From: Ianthella basta | Lineage: Eukaryota > Porifera > Demospongiae > Verongiida > Ianthellidae | Direction: 5' to 3' | Length of the DNA: 64,000 bases | Assembly: GCA_964019415.1 (NCBI GenBank) | Contig: OZ025884.1 | Coordinates: forward strand, 3,541,193 to 3,605,192 | Part shown: positions 33,801-64,000 of the stretch, piece by piece | Layout: every line of letters begins with the position of its first letter | How positions within the stretch are numbered: the first letter of the stretch is position 1 | The notes under the pieces: model-generated | Seen by the model: only the letters and a program-made list of their open reading frames with translations | The model's database searches: none | Told to the model about the DNA's origin: nothing | Program-made: the position numbers and the translations under genes

Positions 33801-34700
33801 TTGAGTTGAGTAGAGGAGAAGATTCCACACCTCTTCTTCCTGCTTACTATGGGGGAAAGTACAGCTGCCACCATACCAGCACTCATCCTCAGTATGTTTG
33901 AAGCAGAATTTATTAGATTTAGACTTCATCTTGTGTCTATTCCTTGGAAGTTGTCGATGGGCTTCAAAGCTATTATTACTACTGTTGTGATATAGCAACA
34001 GTGTCCCACAATCTTTACTGTGTGCCGAGTCCAGACATTGGTTCTGAAAGAGGCTCTTTAACCTTTCACTGCATGTCAGACATCTTCTCTCCACCTCCAG
34101 TAAACCTTGAAGGAAACGAGAGAAAGGAAGGCAAGTAGTATTGCAAGTGAATTCAGCAATGGGAAGAATCAAATTTAGAAAAATTGTACATAGAGTTACT
34201 AAATGCCATTGAAAAATTAAATGATAGTTAAGTACCTCCTCCTCCTCCTCTGTGGCTGAGCCCAAGCGTAACACATACTGCACTCCTAGCTAGTGACAAT
34301 GAACTTACCATTCCATGCCTGAAGTTCAAGACTTCCATGCGCAAATGTGCACTTGGAGGTACATTGAGGATAATTCCAGCACAGCTTATAATTTCCATTA
34401 AAAACCTGGCCCGTATAACTGTGAACATTGAGTATCATTTTGTTAGTTGGTTTTGAGCGAATTCTCTCTACTTTTCCACTTTCCCCGACCACATAGCATT
34501 CCTGCAATGTGTGGAATAAGGCAAAACATGCGCAGTAGTACTGGTTGTGGTCAGCAATGGGATCTCCACCAATAGCATGGTTAGAATGCACTAGTAATTG
34601 TTACCTTTGTGTGGGTGCATTCTCCACGGACAGAGGCAGTACTCTCATAACAAGTACTGCATACTTTAGCAATATCCTTTATCGTCACTGGACCATTCAT
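4811..34700 (-). CDS. HELZ2-like helicase/RNB/helicase protein, copy A (18 exons, complete)
   Basis: Exons on the minus strand: 34700-34605, 34501-34309, 34105-33801, 29668-29460, 23705-22727, 20935-20773, 19624-19359, 15439-15343, 14632-10159, 8740-8643, 7496-7227, 7152-6979, 6871-6328, 6244-6142, 6061-5813, 5655-5457, 5387-5217, 4932-4811. All junctions are GT/AG with agreeing phases, and the sum is 8712 nt (2903 residues), close to vertebrate HELZ2. Domains in order: three CCCH-like zinc-finger segments (about residues 1-195), helicase 1 (Walker A near 443, DEAA near 560), an RNB domain (about 1170-1560), an acidic repeated linker (about 1815-1983) and helicase 2 (Walker A near 2383, DEAA near 2583). 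The start ATG is the first after an in-frame TAA. By family it should unwind RNA and may degrade it 3' to 5'. An extra exon in the 4.1-kb intron 3 cannot be excluded. Confidence 0.88.
7497..8642. other. Copy A intron 10
   Basis: This 1.15-kb intron has no coding match on either strand. A segment near 7625-7760 (GGCTAAAGGT, then ATTGGCCCTAGTCTGG) resembles, in reverse orientation, a segment near 63680-63750 in copy B intron 11, so it is probably a member of an interspersed repeat family. Confidence 0.45.
9078..9500 (+). repeat. Interspersed repeat, copy 1
   Basis: About 400 bp beginning with a (TTTG)n tract at 9108-9136 and ending near GTGGGTGCCCTGCTAG matches, in reverse orientation, 21062-21440 in another intron of the same gene. 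Shared segments include CAAACTCTCAGGGATTAT, TTCCGGTTATTGGG and TTTAAATTCGGCCGTCAT. It could be SINE- or MITE-like; I did not find a clear tRNA-type promoter box. Confidence 0.6.
9780..9996. mobile_element. Near-perfect foldback (snapback) MITE
   Basis: The element starts TGATAAAGGGGGGATTTG and ends with its reverse complement. The two arms of about 103 nt differ at only one position (TTATTCAG against TTCTTCAG) and are separated by about 11 nt. Both arms contain GGGCCGAAACG-type sequence. The near identity suggests recent origin or gene conversion between arms. No clear target duplication was found and there is no coding capacity. Confidence 0.8.
10159..14632 (-). CDS. Copy A exon 9: end of helicase 1, RNB domain and acidic linker
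   Basis: A single 4474-bp exon. It opens with helicase 1 motif V (QGLEFRVVFLS, completed from exon 8) and motif VI (TRAKSLFVAIGNP). The RNB domain follows: its signature at about 13400-13350 reads LDQPGSVTLDDALSL, then FEFAVHI and YSMLPEQEAQSMSL, and the late RNB motif HFSSPLRRCFDILVQ is at about 12350-12305. After it come a linker, the acidic repeat block (11497-10993) and a conserved C-terminal part (VWLGASVRNRIISP, CVQHSQWPDECFSDP, FKFVGERNSI) also found in copy B. The exon ends in phase 2 at 10159. A stop just past the donor makes this look like a free-standing gene if splicing is ignored. Confidence 0.9.
10993..11497 (-). repeat. Acidic Ser/Glu-rich tandem repeat inside exon 9 of copy A
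   Basis: Two units of about 73 codons (about 11494-11276 and 11275-11053) share ESTSxExxSDxDS, GSDxxLxKD, STEMEDxSDV and LKK. A shorter third unit (about 11052-10993) keeps ESTSSDD and SSSDQ. Copy B has no counterpart, so the block probably expanded in copy A or was lost from B. Composition predicts disorder. Confidence 0.75.
14633..15342. other. Copy A intron 8
   Basis: A 710-bp AT-rich intron. No exon, repeat unit or RNA gene is recognised within it. Confidence 0.5.
15343..20935 (-). CDS. Copy A exons 6-8: middle motifs of helicase 1
   Basis: Exons 20935-20773, 19624-19359 and 15439-15343 carry helicase 1 between motif III and motif V. Exon 6 encodes SGLYTSLLERLH and the NYRC motif. Exon 7 has no useful ATG, so it is easy to miss; it encodes AILRLPSILLYD, PYPVMFVCSSLDKSQ and ends ARTHQQ. 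Exon 8 ends GSQVRVTFAIQ before the G of QGLEF. Exons 6 and 7 have exactly the same lengths as in copy B (163 and 266 bp) and the same phases, which strongly supports the model. Confidence 0.87.
15664..15799. repeat. Small foldback repeat
   Basis: Arms around TCTAAAACAACC (15671-15683 region) and its reverse complement GGTTGTTTTAGA (15781-15792), with imperfect flanks, form a hairpin of about 136 bp. It looks like a decayed MITE. Confidence 0.45.
15958..16920. repeat. GGT/ACC-rich tandem and inverted low-complexity block
   Basis: CCACCA-rich DNA at 15966-16190 is followed by GGTGGT-rich DNA at 16455-16920. The segment with GCACTGGTGGGTGTTGTCC occurs twice about 277 bp apart, so the block holds a tandem duplication as well as an inverted copy. 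Strand asymmetry (G runs on one strand, C runs on the other) allows hairpin or quadruplex structure. Confidence 0.6.
17049..18300. repeat. Diverged tandem duplication, about 340-bp unit
   Basis: Landmarks recur once: CAATCGTGCCCATG at 17078 against CAATCATGCCCATG near 18000; GTACATGCAGTGTTCTCCCA against GTACATTCAGTATTCTCCTA; ACACAAGAATAAAGGCCTA against ACACAAGAACAAAGGCCTA. Taking out the inserted MITE gives a period of roughly 340 bp. No coding content is seen. Confidence 0.6.
17161..17739. mobile_element. TA-flanked MITE (Tc1/mariner or pogo-like ends)
   Basis: A 579-bp element begins CAGTGGAACCCC and ends GGGGTTCCACTG, with TA on both sides (17159-17160 and 17740-17741), the expected target duplication of IS630/Tc1/mariner-type elements. 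Next to the ends GCGGACACC/GGTGTCCGC-type sequence extends the inverted repeat. No transposase is present, so it is non-autonomous. It is inserted into one unit of the surrounding tandem duplication. Confidence 0.8.
18793..18890. repeat. (GT)n microsatellite
   Basis: A nearly pure GT dinucleotide run of about 60-70 bp followed by interrupted GT. Reading frames across it are artefacts. Confidence 0.9.
19625..20772. other. Copy A intron 6
   Basis: A 1.15-kb intron with a direct repeat (19894-19977 and 20424-20507, 84 bp, two differences) and a 22-bp-arm palindrome beside it. The remainder shows no coding match. Confidence 0.55.
20376..20532. repeat. Palindrome plus captured direct repeat
   Basis: GTTGCCTGCACAATGACACA begins an arm at 20376-20397 that pairs perfectly with 20402-20423 (22-nt arms, 4-nt spacer). 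The right arm recurs at 20512-20532. The 84 bp between those two copies duplicates 19894-19977 with two mismatches. The layout suggests insertion of the 84-bp segment with duplication of the palindrome arm. Confidence 0.7.
21062..21440 (-). repeat. Interspersed repeat, copy 2 (inverted relative to copy 1)
   Basis: About 380 bp matching 9078-9500 in reverse orientation, from CTAGCAGGGCACC at the left to AACAAACAAACGAACTGAAT at the right. The two copies lie 12 kb apart in introns of the same gene and could pair in the primary transcript. Confidence 0.6.
21883..22542. mobile_element. Terminal-inverted-repeat element with internal reading frame
   Basis: The left end TACCGCATATGTACAAATTT and the right end (reverse complement TACCATATACATACAACTTT) are imperfect inverted repeats of about 45 bp, both followed inward by GTGGGA-type and TTCGCAAAA-type sequence. 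Length is 660 bp. The interior is open on the plus strand from about 22133 to a stop at 22456, encoding a Cys-containing segment and an end reading DTVKKVKQRLIEEGPGKLY. I do not recognise this product; it may be a captured host fragment. The ends resemble those at 55753-57209. Confidence 0.55.
22727..23705 (-). CDS. Copy A exon 5: start of helicase 1
   Basis: A 979-bp exon. The first half (CNGYYVLTVTHSRDD, LPSQDMIMGTNINLY) is the beta-rich region before helicase 1. Walker A reads TGPFGTGKTRLIVRAAYE, followed by VLISVHHKQTASTYID (motif Ia region), VVITTCTVAGML and DEAAQPVEPEAVMPL (motif II), and it ends VLAGDHLQ (motif III) at the donor GTCAGT. It aligns along its length with copy B exon 5 (946 bp). 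A GTG/TTG near the 5' end is not a start; the frame enters through the acceptor TGTAG. Confidence 0.9.
24480..24657 (+). repeat. Left LTR (178 bp)
   Basis: Begins TGTAGTGCATGTTGCATG and ends GTGGGATACGACA. It matches the right LTR throughout except for scattered substitutions and a seven-base insertion in the right copy. Confidence 0.9.
24925..26004 (+). CDS. Gag-protease part of the LTR element
   Basis: A 359-residue frame starting MAAVFGRVGEF. The N-terminal Gag region is followed by two CCHC zinc knuckles (CFRCGKQGHVASKC and CYHCGRSGHVQAMC, about 25558-25665), then an aspartic protease with the active-site motif DTGATLS (about 25837). The frame ends at a TGA at 26002-26004; the same frame stays open downstream apart from a second TGA at 26099-26101, so these look like nonsense mutations within one Gag-Pol frame, though stop readthrough is not excluded. 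Confidence 0.8.
   Translation: MAAVFGRVGEFDEAKEEWPLYVERLGHFIEANGIVEEGKQRSIFLTVIGPTVFKLLRNLMSPNKPGDKSYQDLVKVLTEHFKPVPSETVQRYKFHSRCRKPGESVATFVAELRSLAEFCNFGASLEAMLRDQVVCGINDSAIQRCLLAEVPLTLDKALKLAQGMETAAQSVKELQGGTASAPTREVNKVTSQYKERQAKVTPQCRGKLDHTCFRCGKQGHVASKCKFKDAQCYHCGRSGHVQAMCYGKARGTVAKKSGQPRPVQLVQEQEETEEYSLFRLGPADTGSPYKVMLQVDGQSVTMEIDTGATLSLMSEAIFIKLWPERSPDHSSVQLCSYSGEKIPVAGQTEVTIRYKEQEV
26107..27409 (+). pseudogene. Reverse transcriptase and RNase H remnant of the LTR element
   Basis: Reverse transcriptase motifs are visible: CGDFKQTVNP, LPFGISSAPGIFQ and the catalytic YLDD near 26660. The frame then shifts near 26755, 26922 and 27030, with RNase H sequence (LACDASVYGVG, IEKDGLACVFGVKCF) in a different frame ending at 27409. 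A further shift near 27375 leads into the integrase frame. The pieces are in the expected order, so this is a decayed pol region rather than a rearrangement. Confidence 0.8.
27370..28653 (+). CDS. Integrase part of the LTR element
   Basis: An open frame of about 427 codons. It holds the HHCC zinc-binding region (HELHEGHPGNTRM through CVRTCQEC, about 27740-27865) and the integrase core with D, TDNGTCF and NGLAERAVK (a D,D-35-E arrangement, about 27948-28220). The C-terminus is short and lacks an obvious chromodomain. This segment looks intact, but it begins inside the RNase H end, so it depends on the broken upstream frame. Confidence 0.8.
   Translation: MVVTVAAAYEYTLVFLKTEAHSNADALSRLPLPTVPAEVSTSSELVLLMEHLADSPVTADHIRFWTKRNLSLAPVLQYVQQGWPGQGDPKFATFSSKKDKLSVHEGCILWGSQVVVPKQGREMVLHELHEGHPGNTRMKSLARMYVWWPGIDKEIEECVRTCQECQLNQSAPPETPMQPWKWPTRPWARIHLDNAGPFLGRMFLILIDAHSKWIEAFCTTSTTSSATVECLRQVFAQFGVSETVVTDNGTCFTSDEFELFLKMNGIRHLTSAPYHPASNGLAERAVKIVKHGLKKVPQGTLSTRLAKVLFAYCLTPQGTTGVSPAELLLGRRPRSKLDLVRPNTAERVEGKQLQKKVTHNVVTHPHLFRKGEEVYATVPPSQREGTLDNSATASQPAVTQTMQPTVSSHRYSQQRRTEPDRYRPGLL
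28738..28922 (+). repeat. Right LTR (185 bp)
   Basis: Begins TGTAGCATATGTTGCATG directly after the purine tract and ends GTGGGATACGACA, followed by the GTTGT target duplication. Confidence 0.9.
29460..29668 (-). CDS. Copy A exon 4
   Basis: A 209-bp exon (phase 0 in, phase 2 out) linking zinc-finger exons to helicase 1. It encodes a His/Ser-containing segment (YGRSDSLVPMKYLS) and ends CYKDRFCSLLLMEENRRQLLL, which matches copy B exon 4 (CYKDYFRTLLYLEEHERQKFL). It contains an internal tandem duplication of 27 bp (SQQHLESDL then SQQHLEGDL) that copy B lacks. It joins exon 5 as AA|G. Confidence 0.82.
30520..30628. repeat. Short tandem repeat
   Basis: Three units of GAGAGCGATTATATCTTAT-type sequence (about 23 bp), followed by two units of AATATCTAATCAGGTTCA. 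Confidence 0.8.
32420..32935 (+). repeat. Interspersed repeat shared with copy B intron 5 (copy 1)
   Basis: About 515 bp, from GGCCGATGGCCGCGCTTGCT to GGAAAAGATTAAATATATTA. It matches 52530-53135 in the same orientation. Shared blocks include CACCATTTGGGTGAT, GCAGCTGGGTGACA, AGAGAGAGGGCTTTCAG and ACGGCTGGCTGCC. The start is GC-rich. The family could be SINE-like, but I cannot identify an RNA polymerase III promoter by eye. Confidence 0.65.
33801..34700 (-). CDS. Copy A exons 1-3: N-terminal zinc fingers
   Basis: Exon 1 (34700-34605) starts MNGPVTIKDIAKVCSTCYES and has C-x2-C-x10-C-x-H. Exon 2 (34501-34309) has LCWNYPQCTSKCTFAHG (C-x5-C-x3-C-x3-H) then LELQAWNG. Exon 3 (34105-33801) has a C-x2-C pair (CLTC) with later Cys/His and a canonical CCCH finger CFKHTEDECWYGGSCTFPH (C-x7-C-x5-C-x3-H) followed by EEEVWNLLLYSTQ. 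CCCH fingers followed by an AW/VW motif are typical of HELZ2-family N-termini and would bind RNA. Each exon ends in the same phase as its copy B partner. Confidence 0.85.
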
Positions 34701-36769
34701 CTTCTCCACATGGTCCAAAGGTTGGTCAGTGCCTTAACTGCAGCTGTAGTAAATGAGGAGCTTACGTTAGTGAGAGCTGCAACCATGCAATTGAAAAGTT
34801 TAGGTGTGGGACATCAAATTTCTGTCAGCATCATCAATCACACACTCTATGTATCATCCTGATTGGTAGTACAAATGGCATAGCTATGCACACTCAGATC
34901 TGAGACAGTAGGTTAAGGGCAGCAGCCAAGGGCCGAAAAGAAGACAGTTGGGAATTCAGTGATCGGGTTATTAAGCTGTCGAACAAGGTCGAGATGACAT
35001 TGAGAACAAAGTTATGGAAGCACCGTACTGTGGTAGCTAGCCTGGCTGTGTGTGTCCCTATAGTCACACTGTAGCTACGTATTTATGAAAGTAGTTCCGC
35101 TTGGAGGTCTGATTGATATGGTAATTTTCAAGGCCATCCTTGTCCTGCCCACAGCAAAACGTATCTAAACCTTGTGACCGACAGTGGTTGCCATGTATAT
35201 ATAGCTATAGACACTTGTGTGTCTATGATATAGCTAGCTACGAAATCATGATGCATCATCAGTCTGCACCTTGGGCCGGGTTCATTTCGCAAACAAAGAG
35301 TGATACGTGCGCATGTACTTTGGCATTCAGTGTTAATATCATCTAAATACAATTTACACTACAACATAGAAAAGAGCTGGGATCATAGCTAGCACGTCAC
35401 GTAGCTACTTGCGTTTTCATTTTAACTGGGTGATTTTCAATGTTTGGAGCTACACCATGCAACCTTACTCTGCCAGGAGACCGGGTTGTTTGTATGAACT
35501 TCGTCAAAAACGTCTCTCCTGTCCAAACAAGTCTTAAAGAAAACTCTTCTTCAGACAAAATCACGCGGACTTCCAGAAACGTGGTGCCTCCGCGCTGTGA
35601 TTACGTTTCCGTTTCTTGGCGTCATAGCGAAAACGGAAGTAGCCCACTAATGGATGCTTGAGGGTGTGGACTGCTGTTTTTTGCTCTTGTACAGTGATGT
35701 CTGCAGTACAGTGGCTAAAGAATGCTCATATAGCAGGATATGTAATAATTTTGTCCGGCAAGTTCGCTCGGCGAGTAGTCATTGACGCAATACGGGAGGC
35801 TACATTGATTAAATACAAAACGTTTTACTTTATGTTTCAACCAGATTTTGGCTGGTTGCTTGATTGGCTTGATTTAGGTAGTATTTCGTATTATTCCAGG
35901 TAGACTAAGACAGTAGCCATGCTAGCCGTAGCCATATTCACTGTGGCATCACGTGATATGCATGTCGCAATTCCACGAAACGGCCGTTCTCGGAACCCGA
36001 CTGGAACCTCAGCGAAAATCAAACGCTGCAGTTGATCTCGTATCAAGAAGCGAAAGCAAAGGAAGAATCCAGAAGGTTGCGCTATAACCCTGATACCTCG
36101 AAGGAGAAAGGTAAGCTGTTAATATATCGCCTTTGTTGATCGCTCAACGGTAGCTAGTAGCTAAACACACTTAGGCTGGCTAAAACCTAAGAGTAATGAA
36201 CATGCGCAGCGGCCATCGTTCAGAACTAAGCTACTCACTGTCCTATCAAATGATCAGACCTCGCTGACGATCAAAGATAGCCATTGTGGACATGGAGCAT
36301 TGCCATCTTCATCTAACCAATTGGGGACGAGCTTATAGCTAGATAGCTATAATTCGCACATTAGTCAAAACTTTTTTGCTTGTAATAGAATTACTGTGTA
36401 ACGTGCCACCTCTCACGAAACACCTTAGTACTTGCTCTATATGACACACGGGCCCAACTAGCTACGGCCGTGGGTGACTCCTCCACAGTAAAATCGCAAC
36501 ATTGCTAGCCCGTTAAACTCTGGGATTCAAGATCACATTCGACAACTGTCAATACAGTGAAATGAAAACTAGAACACGTGTATTTAACATTGTATAACTG
36601 CTAAGTTCTTTTAGAATTCGAAGTATACCTATACCTATAGCTATTTGGCTAGTGATACTCAAGATCAAGACATGTAACTATGTTTAAATTGAAAATGGGT
36701 GCTTTAATGGTGTTGATGCATACTAGCTGCATTTGTCTGTGTCTGATTTGTTAGTTTGAGAATCCAAAG
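34701..36769. promoter_or_regulatory. Shared divergent promoter region of the two HELZ2-like genes
   Basis: 2069 bp between the two start codons. A GC-richer part (about 35560-36110) includes CACGTG at 35949 and GCGAAAGCAAAGGAAG near 36048. A splice donor AAAG|GTAAGC at 36111 and an acceptor TTAG ending at 36754, 15 nt before the copy B ATG, suggest a copy B 5' UTR exon ending at 36110. An in-frame TAG sits just before that ATG. For copy A an in-frame TAA precedes its ATG. Short reading frames at 35440-35900 show no recognisable domain. Promoter placement is inferred. Confidence 0.5.
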
Positions 36770-63455
<26,686 letters not shown>

Positions 63456-64000
63456 GTTAGACAGAGTTGCTACTAGATATTTATGCATCTACGTTGCATG
63501 AGCTTATATATAGTTACTGATCATTATTATTTGCAGCATCAAAATGTAAATGACATACAAACAATGTAGTATGATCGTTACTTATTTAGATTGTTTTCTA
63601 TGTGGAGATGGTCTATGTACTATGGTTACATGAACGAATGACAACATTGTGAACTACACATGGTAGGAAAGAGTGGGGGAAGGGAAAAATGGCAGTGATC
63701 TAGACCAGGGCCAATAATCTCTAGACCTTTAGCCGACCCTTGGGCAGCTGAACCACTGGTCACTGCCAACATCTATTGATCTATTCCCTCCTTAAATACT
63801 GATGTGGGCGTGCACTAAGCTGGAGCACACATGTAGCAACATACTTTTCTAGGGGAATCTAGGCCAGGGCATTGCCCCTTGGAATTTTTTAACTACATGG
63901 CCTAAAAGACTGACTCTGGTGGCTTCTGATAGGTATGAATGACATTAACATACCTATCATGATCAGTTCGATACATCAGATACACATAATTCATACTCTG
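63456..64000. other. Start of copy B intron 11 (runs off the window)
   Basis: 545 bp of intron with a repeat-like segment near 63680-63790 (AGACCAGGGCCAATAATCTC, TTTAGCCGACCCTTGGG) that resembles, inverted, sequence near 7625-7760 in the copy A gene. No exon is seen. Confidence 0.5.

Noticed and set aside
35440..35903. Small genes between the divergent helicases
   Set aside because: Short frames without recognisable domains and without partner exons; better explained as chance in the regulatory region or 5' UTR.

Overview
The window looks like animal nuclear DNA: intron-rich genes with GT/AG splice sites, dense small transposable elements, microsatellites and foldback repeats. Protein content and repeat style suggest an early-branching invertebrate, most likely a demosponge; this is inference, since no rRNA or mitochondrial marker is present.

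Most of the window is two large paralogous genes arranged head to head. Both encode HELZ2-like proteins with N-terminal CCCH-type zinc fingers, an Upf1-like helicase domain, an RNB (RNase II-like) domain and a second Upf1-like helicase domain. Copy A (minus strand, 34700 down to 4811) is complete: I could place 18 exons with matching splice phases, adding up to 8712 nt, or 2903 codons plus a stop. Copy B (plus strand, 36770 onward) has 11 exons in the window, 6385 nt or about 2128 residues, and runs off the right edge inside the second helicase's Walker A motif. The two share intron positions and phases, so they arose by duplication with inversion. About 2.07 kb between the start codons (34701-36769) must hold both promoters.

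Left of copy A are two unrelated genes that converge on each other: the 3' end of a Thr/Pro-rich protein with a duplicated 50-residue domain (2-787, plus), and a two-exon membrane protein with a signal peptide, an ectodomain and about seven membrane segments (1296-2924, minus).

The introns carry the mobile DNA. There is a degenerate Ty3/gypsy-type LTR retrotransposon (24480-28922, 5-bp target duplication) sitting in the spacer of a long inverted repeat, a nearly intact non-LTR-like reverse transcriptase element with a putative restriction-like endonuclease (40465-43680), a hAT relic with an 8-bp target duplication (54681-55407), a TA-flanked MITE (17161-17739), several other terminal-inverted-repeat elements, and several long foldback hairpins (9780-9996, 44416-44555, 47201-48797, 48818-49048). 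Some repeats occur in introns of both paralogs.

HELZ2 in vertebrates is an interferon-induced RNA-processing factor. By family knowledge these genes probably make RNA helicase/exoribonuclease proteins, possibly in antiviral or RNA-surveillance roles; the sequence itself shows only the domains.
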